Assembly (NCBI GenBank): GCA_937880075.1
Contig: CALFLM010000012.1
Span: 1 to 31,283 of the forward strand
Direction of reading: 5' to 3'
Source of the DNA: an uncultured Romboutsia sp.
GTDB taxonomy: Bacteria; Bacillota; Clostridia; Peptostreptococcales; Peptostreptococcaceae
Length of the DNA stretch: 31,283 nucleotides
Position numbers and translations under genes: made by a program. The stretch's first letter is position 1. The number at the start of each line of letters is the position of its first letter. The notes beneath the pieces are model-generated. The model worked only from the letters and a program-made list of their open reading frames with translations. It made no database searches and was not told the DNA's origin. This document shows, piece after piece, positions 25,411 to 31,283 of this stretch.

Positions 25411-25993
25411 ATATATCCACCCTTTCTCTAGCATCTTTTATAAAATTTCTTAATATATCATGACCTTGCTCTGATAATATTGCTTCTGGATGGAACTGTA
25501 CACCTTCTATTAAATACTTTTTATGTTTTATTCCCATTATTTCATTTTTATCAGTTATAGCAGTAATCTCTAAATCTTTGGGAAGTGTGTCAATATCTAC
25601 AACTAATGAGTGATATCTTGTAACATTTAATGGGTTGTTAAGATTTTTAAAAACGCCTTTATTTGTATGTTTTATACTGTGGACTTTCCCATGTACAGGT
25701 TGATTAGCTTTTATAACATTTCCTCCAAATACATAACCTATTGTTTGATGACCTAAACAAATTCCAAGTATAGGCTTTATACCTTTAAAATTATTTACAA
25801 CATCTATGCATATACCTGATTCTTTTGGTGAACATGGACCTGGAGATAAAACTATTATCTCTGGATCTAACTCTTTTATTTCCTCTATAGTTATTTCGTC
25901 ATTTCTTTTTACTAAAACTTCTTCTCCCAATTCTCCAATATATTGAACTAGGTTATACACAAATGAATCGTAATTATCAATCATTAAAATCAC
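25388..25993 (-). CDS. pabA: aminodeoxychorismate synthase, amidotransferase component II
   Basis: 201 residues. Class I glutamine amidotransferase that releases ammonia for PabB. Catalytic Cys79 in ILGICLGHQTIGY, and His168 and Glu170 in GVQFHPEA; SPGPCSPKESG (50-60) forms the oxyanion region. GTG at 25993 is the start: AGGGAGGG lies 7 bp upstream and the result, MILMIDNYDSF, is the usual beginning of the family. TrpG is almost identical in form, but the neighbours point to folate. First gene of the operon, with a consensus promoter about 140 bp upstream. Confidence 0.93.
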   Translation of the reverse strand: MILMIDNYDSFVYNLVQYIGELGEEVLVKRNDEITIEEIKELDPEIIVLSPGPCSPKESGICIDVVNNFKGIKPILGICLGHQTIGYVFGGNVIKANQPVHGKVHSIKHTNKGVFKNLNNPLNVTRYHSLVVDIDTLPKDLEITAITDKNEIMGIKHKKYLIEGVQFHPEAILSEQGHDILRNFIKDARERVDIYDKRNKN

Positions 25994-26133
25994 TACTATT
26001 CCCTCCCTGTATAATCAAAACTTAATTTTTATTATTTTATTTAAGCATTTAAATATATAAAATTAAAAACTTAAGAGTTATCTATAAATTTTCTTTATAT
26101 AATCTCTTTTTTCTATATCACTATATATTTATA

Positions 26134-26163
26134 ATTATATATTTTTGTAGAAATGTATGTCAA
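26134..26163 (-). promoter_or_regulatory. sigma-A promoter for the folate operon
   Basis: On the minus strand TTGACA (26163-26158), 18-nt spacer, TATAAT (26139-26134); both hexamers are perfect. The predicted leader to the pabA GTG is about 134 nt, AT-rich, with no recognisable tetrahydrofolate riboswitch. Confidence 0.7.
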
Positions 26164-26264
26164 CATAGTCATTTTAGTCAAATATAGAGTATTTATTTCT
26201 AGTATAAATATCTATTTATAGAGAGAAAATATTTATAAATATATTATATTTTTGGAGGCTAAAT

Positions 26265-26426
26265 ATGAATAAATATATGATTATAAGGTCTGATAATAAA
26301 TCTATATCGCCTCCCATGTCAAAACATGAGGCCATAATAAAACTTAAAGAATACAATAAAAAAGGTATATCAACTTACTTAGTATCTAAAAATGAATATC
26401 TAAATATTAGTCATTCAAATAAGTAA
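26265..26426 (+). CDS. 53-residue protein, unknown function
   Basis: ATG at 26265 with GGAGG 6 bp upstream, an excellent Shine-Dalgarno, and a clean stop at 26424. The peptide has a hydrophobic-basic start (MNKYMIIRSDN), an ISPPMSKHEAIIKL segment, and GISTYLVSKNEYLNI; no signal peptide or membrane helix. Layout looks like strand, helix, strand. The codons follow the AT-rich style of the neighbours. It is divergent from the folate operon and followed by a hairpin shared with the gene on the other strand. I do not recognise the family. The Shine-Dalgarno and the terminator are the main reasons to believe in it. Confidence 0.6.
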   Translation: MNKYMIIRSDNKSISPPMSKHEAIIKLKEYNKKGISTYLVSKNEYLNISHSNK

Positions 26427-26455
26427 AATATATCCTTAAGTAGTCTATAAAAATA

Positions 26456-26477
26456 AAAAGGAGCATAAGCTCCTTTT
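26456..26477. terminator. terminator between two small convergent genes
   Basis: Stem AAAAGGAGC (26456-26464) with GCTCCTTTT (26469-26477), loop ATAA. On the minus strand it is followed by TATTTTTATAG. On the plus strand the T-tract is shorter. It touches the stop codon of the minus-strand gene. Confidence 0.75.
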
Positions 26478-26785
26478 CATGATTTATTTCTTGAATTATA
26501 ATATCTATCTTTTTTTCCCTTTTTTGCTCTTGACTCCATTAACTCTTTTATCTTATTTATATAACAATCATCTTTACTTAATCGAATGAGACTAGTTAAA
26601 TAATATCCGTGAGTACTTTTTGGAATCTTTTTTCTGATAACTAAATCTATTGCTGTTTTTGCAGCTTCAAAATGTTTAAGATGAGTGTGACCTTCTTGAA
26701 AACTTTTTTTAGCATTGTAAACTATATAACCTTCTCTAACTTGAAATATAATAAATTCTTTTCTTTCATATATTTTGTTATACAT
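26477..26785 (-). CDS. small basic protein, unknown function
   Basis: 102 residues, rich in Lys and Tyr, without signal peptide or membrane segment. It has a mixed N-terminus (FIIFQVREGYIVYNAKK), then HTHLKHFEAAKTAIDLVIRKK and a helical middle (YYLTSLIRLSKDDCYINKIKELM), and ends in a Lys/Arg-rich tail (SRAKKGKKDRYYNSRNK). The strand and helix order could suit a small nucleic-acid binding protein, but I do not recognise a domain. I use ATG at 26785, since AAAGGA lies 8 bp before it; a TTG at 26803 would be six codons longer and has a poorer site. It seems to be a single gene. Confidence 0.6.
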   Translation of the reverse strand: MYNKIYERKEFIIFQVREGYIVYNAKKSFQEGHTHLKHFEAAKTAIDLVIRKKIPKSTHGYYLTSLIRLSKDDCYINKIKELMESRAKKGKKDRYYNSRNKS

Positions 26786-27109
26786 TAAATCAATCCTTTT
26801 CAAGATAGTCTTACTATAGTATATTAAATTTTTTTATTTTATATTTTTCAATTTATTTTATACTAAATCCCTCCCTATACATTTTTTATTCGCTATATCT
26901 AATGTATATGTTTAGTATATTTAAATATTCATTAGCAATAAATTATACTATATTAATTATTTTTTACAATACATATTTCCATTTTAGCTTCTAAAGTTAT
27001 TACTATAACTTCTATTTAGTGATTATCTATAAAAATTTCATATAATAGTTTCTTTATACGTAAAAAATGCTATACCTTCTTAGGCATAGCATTTTTGCTT
27101 TTACTATAA
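26786..27109. other. 324-bp intergenic region
   Basis: No ORF with a ribosome binding site. It contains the terminator of the deacetylase gene (27063-27096), a short hairpin AAGTTAT-TACT-ATAACTT near 26994-27011, and the promoter region of the gene ending at 26477. A TTGAAA element on the minus strand near 26850 with a T/A-rich -10 is a weak candidate. Nothing else stands out. Confidence 0.4.
27063..27096 (-). terminator. terminator of the CAP-deacetylase unit
   Basis: Arms AAAAATGCTATACC (27063-27076) and GGCATAGCATTTTT (27083-27096), one mismatch, loop TTCTTA. T-rich tracts follow on both strands. Confidence 0.8.
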
Positions 27110-27805
27110 TTATTTATCTATTATCTCTGATACTGTTACAAATTCAAAACCTTGTTCCATCATTTTTGGAATTAATATATCTAATGCATCAACAGTATTA
27201 TTAGTTGCATAATCATGTAAAAGTATTATATCCCCATTTTTTGCATTATTTATTATTTTATTTGCTATAACTTCCGAAGCTGGATTTTGCCAATCCCTAG
27301 CATCCACAGTAGTCCATAATACTATTTTATAGTTAAGTTTTTTTGCAATTGATGCTAATTCTTCTTGTTTATAACTACCATATGGTGGTCTAAATAATGT
27401 TGTTTTTTTACCCGTCAGTTTTATAAGTATCTCTTCACATTTTAATATTTCTTCCTCTAACTGTGCATTTGTTAAGTTAGTTATATCCGGATGGTTAAAT
27501 GTGTGATTTCCTATTTCATGACCCTCTTTACTTGCTCTTACCAAAGGATTTGGATACCAATTAGCATGTTTTCCTGCTATGAAAAAAGTACCTTTTACAT
27601 TGTACTTATTAAGTACATCTAAAACTTGATTAGTTTCTTTTGGATGAGGTCCATCATCAAATGTTAGAGCTATTAGCTTTTTATCCCTTGAACCATTTTT
27701 TATAAATACCTCTTCATTATTTATAGATTCTGCATACATAAACAAGTTGCTAAAAAAAACTAATACAGCTGTAATTATAAGTGTGATTTTTTTGTACTTA
27801 AACAT
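27110..27805 (-). CDS. exported polysaccharide deacetylase (NodB domain)
   Basis: 231 residues. A signal sequence or N-terminal anchor at 1-26 (basic start, hydrophobic 8-24, AES) is followed by a NodB domain at about 42-230. Catalytic residues: TFDDG (48-52) with the base D50 and metal D51, H101 and H105 in NHTFNHP, RPPYG (139-143), the Asp in VDARDW near 168-172, and LLHD (195-198). It removes acetyl groups from N-acetylated sugar polymers, most likely peptidoglycan (PdaA/PgdA-like), at the outer face of the membrane. Sporulation-cortex PdaA is one possibility, but the exact substrate cannot be read. It follows the CAP-domain gene by 24 bp and is probably cotranscribed. Confidence 0.85.
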   Translation of the reverse strand: MFKYKKITLIITAVLVFFSNLFMYAESINNEEVFIKNGSRDKKLIALTFDDGPHPKETNQVLDVLNKYNVKGTFFIAGKHANWYPNPLVRASKEGHEIGNHTFNHPDITNLTNAQLEEEILKCEEILIKLTGKKTTLFRPPYGSYKQEELASIAKKLNYKIVLWTTVDARDWQNPASEVIANKIINNAKNGDIILLHDYATNNTVDALDILIPKMMEQGFEFVTVSEIIDK

Positions 27806-27829
27806 AGTTATGACTTCCTTTCATGATGT

Positions 27830-28801
27830 CTATGTGTAAAAATTTTGAGTATAGTATATGTTATAATATCCTCCAAATATAACACCAACTCCTATATACT
27901 TATAATCCCCTAAAATATTTTTTCTATGTCCTAAAGAGTTCATCCATGCATGATGTGCATATATTGCACTACTTTGTCCTGCCGCAATATTTTCTCCAGC
28001 ATTTTTATAATTTATGCCTTCTACTTCCATTCTATCGAATGGACTTTTATTTTCTTTATTAGTATGGTCAAAATAATTTTTTATCATCATATCTTCACTA
28101 TGCTTTCTTGAACTAGTAGTTGCCTTTTCGCTATGAGATAATATATTTAAATTATTTTTCGTACGCTCAGTATTTACAAGATCTTTAGTTTGAGATTCAA
28201 AACTTTCTTGTAATTTATCGCTCCCTTGTGGATATATTCCATTTAATGTTGATTCTGCTTTTTTACTTATAATTTGGTATCCACATACTTTATTGTCTTC
28301 ATGTATATCATAAAAAACTGTTACATAATTTTTTTCAATATCTAATATATCATATTGATTATCAGAGTTTATAACATATCTAGTATTTCCCTTTTTTTTA
28401 TATTCTAATGGGCTGTATTTTTTTCTTACAAAATCTCTATTTGAATTCAATTTTATGTCTATTTCATTACTATCAATTCCATTACTATAAAGAGCTACTA
28501 CATTATCATCCTCTATTCCTACCATTGCAAATTTATTTAAATCCTCATTATATACATACCATTTGAAATTATACTCACTATAATCAATTCTTGATGGTTC
28601 TCCGAGATTAGATATTACATTATCTTTATTATCACCAATTTTTATATTCTTAAAATTATCAATATTTATATTACTATTGACTCTGATATCATTTGATACT
28701 AATTTAGTATTTATAGTTTCAAGTTCTTGTGAAATATTGTTTTTAGAATAATAAAAATATGCTACTATTATAGATAAAAATATAAAAATTATCTTCTTCA
28801 A
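27830..28801 (-). CDS. exported CAP-domain protein with CAP-associated N-terminal domain
   Basis: 323 residues. TTG at 28801 is the likely start: GGAGG lies 8 bp upstream and the resulting N-terminus, MKKIIFIFLSIIVAYFYY, is a classic signal or anchor. A TTG five codons earlier would overlap the Shine-Dalgarno. Residues about 50-180 match the CAP-associated N-terminal module (IKIGDNKDNVISNLGEPSR). Residues about 200-323 are a CAP/SCP domain like YkwD: HSEDMMIKNYFDHTNKENKSPFDR, AGENIAAGQ, and HAWMNSLGHRKNIL. The His and Glu of the CAP pocket are present. The biochemical role of bacterial CAP proteins is not settled; related Bacillus and Clostridium proteins occur in spore or envelope contexts. 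First gene of a pair with the deacetylase. Confidence 0.82.
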   Translation of the reverse strand: MKKIIFIFLSIIVAYFYYSKNNISQELETINTKLVSNDIRVNSNINIDNFKNIKIGDNKDNVISNLGEPSRIDYSEYNFKWYVYNEDLNKFAMVGIEDDNVVALYSNGIDSNEIDIKLNSNRDFVRKKYSPLEYKKKGNTRYVINSDNQYDILDIEKNYVTVFYDIHEDNKVCGYQIISKKAESTLNGIYPQGSDKLQESFESQTKDLVNTERTKNNLNILSHSEKATTSSRKHSEDMMIKNYFDHTNKENKSPFDRMEVEGINYKNAGENIAAGQSSAIYAHHAWMNSLGHRKNILGDYKYIGVGVIFGGYYNIYYTQNFYT

Positions 28802-28952
28802 AGTATCATCCTCCAATAATTTATTTACTATCTATGTATAATAAACATTTATATAAAAATTAATACTCCTTAATATAATTATTCTATATTCATTTAATAT
28901 CTAAGCTAGTATATAATTTATTTAAATTAATGATAAATTCTTTTAATAAAAA

Positions 28953-28982
28953 TAGCTTTGTCTAATTTAATAGACAAAGCTA
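28953..28982 (-). terminator. terminator of the MORN-repeat gene
   Basis: Perfect 12-bp arms TAGCTTTGTCTA (28953-28964) and TAGACAAAGCTA (28971-28982), 6-nt loop. The minus strand continues TTTTTATTAAAA. The stop codon (28980-28982) is inside the stem. Confidence 0.85.
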
Positions 28983-29786
28983 AAGTTTTATTGCAAATAT
29001 TTCATCTAAACTTCTATCAAATATACAAGGCTTGTCAAATTTCCAAGTTCCTTCATATACTAATTCGTCATTTAAATAGAAAGTTCCATCCCCATGCTTT
29101 TTACCATGTAAAAATTCACCTTCATATCTTTTTCCTTCTTCCCATATATATATTCCTTTACCATGAACTAAATTATTTTTCCATTCTCCTTCATATATTA
29201 TATTTCCATAGCAATCATAACATACTCCATAGCCATCCATTTTATTATTCTTAAACTCTCCTATATACATACTATTATCACGCCATATATATATCCCTTT
29301 ACCATGTTTTTTCCCATCTAACCAATTTCCCATATACTCATCTTTACTTTTATATACCATCTGTCCCATTCCATTTATAGTATCATCTAAAAAATTTCCC
29401 ATATAGATATTACCACTTTTAAATGTACACATTCCCAGACCACATTTCATATCATTTTTAAACTCTCCAACATACTCTATTCCCTCTACAAAATTATATG
29501 TTCCTATTCCTTCCATTTTACCATCTACTATTTTCCCTATATACATATCTCCATTTGAAAATTCATAAATCTTGCTAGATATTTTCTTTTTGTTTATACT
29601 TTCTACTTCTTCATATTTATTAATTTCAAAGGCCATTATCTCTTCGTTAGATGCTCTTTTACATCTTTTAGATGTAAATTTTTGCCTTTTTATTATTGCA
29701 TTAACTTCTCTTTTTATTTTATTTATATTTAATGTATACTCATTATACATATCAAAATGCTCTTTAGATAAATTCATAGCTTTCAT
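28980..29786 (-). CDS. MORN-repeat protein
   Basis: 268 residues. The first 75 are a charged, probably helical segment without repeats. From residue 82 to about 252 there are eight MORN-type repeats, starting at Y82, Y105, Y128, Y151, Y174, Y198, Y221 and Y244: a 23-residue period with one 24-residue step. The pattern is Y-x-G-x-(F/W)-x-(D/N)-x-x-x-x-G-x-G, for example YMGNWLDGKKHGKG. The repeats form a long beta-hairpin ladder that in other proteins binds lipids or partners; a function cannot be named here. No signal peptide, so it is cytosolic or loosely membrane-associated. The start is uncertain: ATG at 29786 is only 2-3 bp from AGGAG, while ATG at 29777 is 11 bp away. A terminator lies 92 bp upstream on the same strand. 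Confidence 0.85.
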   Translation of the reverse strand: MKAMNLSKEHFDMYNEYTLNINKIKREVNAIIKRQKFTSKRCKRASNEEIMAFEINKYEEVESINKKKISSKIYEFSNGDMYIGKIVDGKMEGIGTYNFVEGIEYVGEFKNDMKCGLGMCTFKSGNIYMGNFLDDTINGMGQMVYKSKDEYMGNWLDGKKHGKGIYIWRDNSMYIGEFKNNKMDGYGVCYDCYGNIIYEGEWKNNLVHGKGIYIWEEGKRYEGEFLHGKKHGDGTFYLNDELVYEGTWKFDKPCIFDRSLDEIFAIKL

Positions 29787-29878
29787 ATCTCCTGTACTAT
29801 TGATAGATTATCACATTATTAAATTTATTATATTATATATATTGTACTATTTTCTATAGATATTTTTAATTTACAAAA

Positions 29879-29912
29879 AAATAAAGTGTTTTTTGTATAA
29901 AACACTTTATTT
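29879..29912 (-). terminator. terminator upstream of the MORN-repeat gene
   Basis: 14-bp stem AAATAAAGTGTTTT (29879-29892) with AAAACACTTTATTT (29899-29912), loop TTGTAT. The minus-strand transcript ends in TTTTTTTGTAAA. It lies 190 bp after the YitT-family gene and 92 bp before the MORN gene, so it may end an RNA encoded in the gap, attenuate the MORN gene, or end the yitT transcript. Confidence 0.8.
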
Positions 29913-30070
29913 ATAGAGTATACATTGTCCGATTCACTTAACTCCATTAAGACATCCGATCTGATACACTAAACATTTTCAATTTTAATATAATTTATAC
30001 CGTATGTATAAACCTCCCGATAAATTTATATAACTCTAGAATCTTTTGAGAGAATCGCCTCTCTTTAAAT
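29913..30070 (-). ncRNA. candidate structured non-coding RNA or leader element
   Basis: Seen: a non-coding stretch with higher GC than its surroundings, ending directly at a strong minus-strand terminator. On the minus strand, from 5', it offers GAGAG-GCGATT-CTCTC (30063-30048), a competing CTCT/AGAG pairing (down to 30034), TTTATAC-ATACG-GTATAAA (30012-29994), and CTTAA-TGGAG-TTAAG (29951-29937) closed by an outer ACA/TGT. I could not match it to a riboswitch, T-box, 6S RNA, tmRNA or SRP RNA from memory. It might be an independent small RNA, or a leader that attenuates the MORN-repeat gene. No clear promoter was found. This is inference. Confidence 0.3.
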
Positions 30071-30102
30071 ATTATGTTAATTAAAATAATTTTTATTCAT
30101 TT

Positions 30103-30969
30103 TTATAAATATTTTTCTTTAAATCCTCTTCCTTTAACTTCTGTTACATCATTTACTGATATAAATGATTTTTTATCATAATTTAAAGCTATTTCTTTTA
30201 TTTTAGGTATTTCATTTGATGATACTATACAATATATAATTCTTTTTTTCTCTTTTGTATATGCACCTTCTGCTTCTAAGAATGTAACACCTCTATGAAC
30301 AATAGTCATTATATCTTTTGCTATAGATTCACTTTCTCTAGATATAACCATGACAGATTTTTGAGAGTTCATCGCATCTTTTACAAGATTCATAGCAGAA
30401 GCACTTAAAAACATTTCAATAAGAGTATATAATGCTAGGTCCATACCAAACAATACTCCACTTACTAAAACAATTAATATATTTATACTTAAGGTTGTAT
30501 CCTTTACTTGGATATTTTTCTTAAATTTTAATATTGCAGCTATTATATCTGTTCCGCCTTGAGATGATTTAGTCCTAAATACAATACCTGATCCAATTCC
30601 AGCTAATATTCCTCCAAATACGCTTTGAAGCAATATATCTTTTACTGGTATTATGTCACCTATATTTTGAGTTAAACCTAATAATATAGAAAATAATATC
30701 ATATTAATTAAGCTAGATATACAAAATGATTTTTCTAAATATATAAATCCTAATATAAATATCGGTATGTTTATTAAAAAGGTTAATATACCTATATTCA
30801 TTCCAGTCAAATAGTTTATAGCTGTAGATATTCCAGGAACCCCTCCACTTAGCAAATGGGCTGGTCTTATAAATCCATTTATACCTATGCATGCTATTAT
30901 CATACCTGCTATTATTACAAAATATCTTAGAAAAATATTATCTTCTAAGGCGGTATTAACTTTACTCAT
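30103..30969 (-). CDS. YitT-family membrane protein (DUF161 + DUF2179)
   Basis: 288 residues. Five or six membrane helices cover residues about 15-205, with the family motifs RPAHLLSGGVPGISTAINYLTG (a run split here by position, about 35-56), NIPIFILGF and GIVFRTKSSQGGTDI near 135. The C-terminal soluble part, about 210-288 (VMVISRESESIAKDIM, HRGVTFLEAEGAYTKEKK, SFISVNDVTEVKGRGF), is the DUF2179 domain, which has a small ferredoxin-like or PII-like fold. Several paralogues usually exist per Firmicute genome and no substrate is agreed. The start has AAGGGAG upstream. Single gene; its terminator may be the hairpin at 29879-29912. Confidence 0.88.
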   Translation of the reverse strand: MSKVNTALEDNIFLRYFVIIAGMIIACIGINGFIRPAHLLSGGVPGISTAINYLTGMNIGILTFLINIPIFILGFIYLEKSFCISSLINMILFSILLGLTQNIGDIIPVKDILLQSVFGGILAGIGSGIVFRTKSSQGGTDIIAAILKFKKNIQVKDTTLSINILIVLVSGVLFGMDLALYTLIEMFLSASAMNLVKDAMNSQKSVMVISRESESIAKDIMTIVHRGVTFLEAEGAYTKEKKRIIYCIVSSNEIPKIKEIALNYDKKSFISVNDVTEVKGRGFKEKYL

Positions 30970-31283
30970 TGTATTCTCCCTTCAAACTCAATAGTATGTA
31001 ACTATCTTGTTTCTTTATTCATTACATGTTATATTATATTACCTTTTTTTAATATGTCTAGTGAATTTTTAATCAGTATTTTTTTATAATATAGCTATTC
31101 TTTTGACAACTGATTAGCTATATTTTTTTCTTGCATTTTATATTTTTTATGTATGTTTAATTGTAAATATTCATATTTATAATATTAGGTATATTAAGGT
31201 ATTCACAAAAATAAAAAAATACAATTATGTAGATATAATAAAATATATGCATAATTGTATTTCATACTTTTCATTTTAATTTA
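30970..31283. other. 314-bp intergenic region at the right edge
   Basis: No ORF with a ribosome binding site. It holds the upstream region of the YitT-family gene (a possible TAGACA at 31060-31055 with TAATAT on the minus strand), an inverted repeat with a plus-strand T-tract (31088-31124), and a terminator for a gene outside the window (31217-31262). Confidence 0.5.
31217..31262 (-). terminator. terminator of a minus-strand gene beyond the right edge
   Basis: Perfect 13-bp arms AAATACAATTATG (31217-31229) and CATAATTGTATTT (31250-31262), 20-nt loop. The minus strand continues TTTTATTTTTGTG. It implies a leftward gene that ends just outside the window. Confidence 0.7.

Larger units (their letters stand above)
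29787..30102. other. 316-bp region with terminator and possible structured RNA
   Basis: No convincing gene. It holds the MORN gene promoter region (29787-29878), a minus-strand terminator (29879-29912), and then a segment at 29913-30070 that is richer in G and C than its surroundings (about 40 percent at 29924-29970) and contains several short hairpins. It is described as a candidate non-coding RNA below. Confidence 0.6.

Noticed and set aside
25994..26133. Tetrahydrofolate riboswitch in the folate operon leader
   Set aside because: The 134-nt leader is very AT-rich and lacks the conserved GC-rich junction sequences of that class.
28958..29254. Plus-strand ORF of 98 codons with His/Phe/Tyr-rich product
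   Set aside because: It is the antisense of the MORN repeats, has no ribosome binding site, and its composition reflects the repeat codons read backwards.
29822..29944. Minus-strand 39-codon reading frame starting MELSESDNVYS
   Set aside because: It runs through the terminator hairpin and has no Shine-Dalgarno; composition is that of the AT-rich hairpin.

Overview
The window looks like chromosomal DNA from a low-GC, spore-forming member of the Clostridia. Intergenic DNA is very AT-rich, ribosome binding sites are strong GGAGG types, and promoters are consensus sigma-A. Gene content (dnaG-rpoD-trmK-nif3 block, a folate operon, an exported SodA, a Nif3 protein with the central insertion, an orphan PTS IIC-like protein) fits the Peptostreptococcaceae (Clostridioides, Paeniclostridium, Romboutsia and relatives). 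The family assignment is inferred from gene content and protein resemblance, not from a search. I saw no rRNA, tRNA, CRISPR array, insertion sequence or prophage.

Layout. 1-2037 (minus): the N-terminus of a response regulator at the edge, then a probable unit made of a two-domain DNA-binding protein, a lipoprotein with two tandem 65-residue modules, and a ~59-residue protein. 2199-3406 (plus): an orphan PTS IIC-like permease with a consensus promoter carrying an overlapping inverted repeat and a 30-bp palindrome in its leader. 3411-9048: mixed single genes, namely a pentapeptide-repeat channel-like protein, lipoate ligase, exported superoxide dismutase, a YdjM-family membrane hydrolase, a VTT/DedA-type membrane protein and an MscS channel. 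9355-14504 (plus): a MsmK/UgpC-type ABC ATPase, a PucR/CdaR-type regulator, MntP and a large YhgE/Pip protein, each apparently transcribed separately. 14529-20185 (minus): a small acidic membrane-anchored protein, then nif3, trmK, rpoD and dnaG. 20385-26163 (minus): a compact seven-gene operon pabA-pabB-pabC-NTase-folE-folP-aroF with its own promoter and terminator. 26265-31283: small unknown proteins, a CAP-domain protein with a polysaccharide deacetylase, a MORN-repeat protein, a possible structured RNA, and a YitT-family protein.

How the genes work together. The dnaG-rpoD pair is the classic macromolecular-synthesis core, followed by the common Firmicute companions trmK and nif3. The folate operon links chorismate entry (AroF), its conversion to p-aminobenzoate (PabABC), pterin entry (FolE) and condensation (FolP); folB and folK are absent from it, and an uncharacterised nucleotidyltransferase-like protein sits in the middle. 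The CAP-domain and deacetylase genes form a likely envelope pair. Most other genes are single units closed by intrinsic terminators, several of which overlap the stop codon.

The points most worth a second look are the non-coding element at 29913-30070 followed by a terminator, the regulatory sequences upstream of the PTS IIC-like gene and the ABC ATPase gene, the nucleotidyltransferase-like gene inside the folate operon, the duplicated lipoprotein next to a helix-turn-helix plus ribbon-helix-helix protein, and an unlisted 53-residue ORF at 26265-26426.
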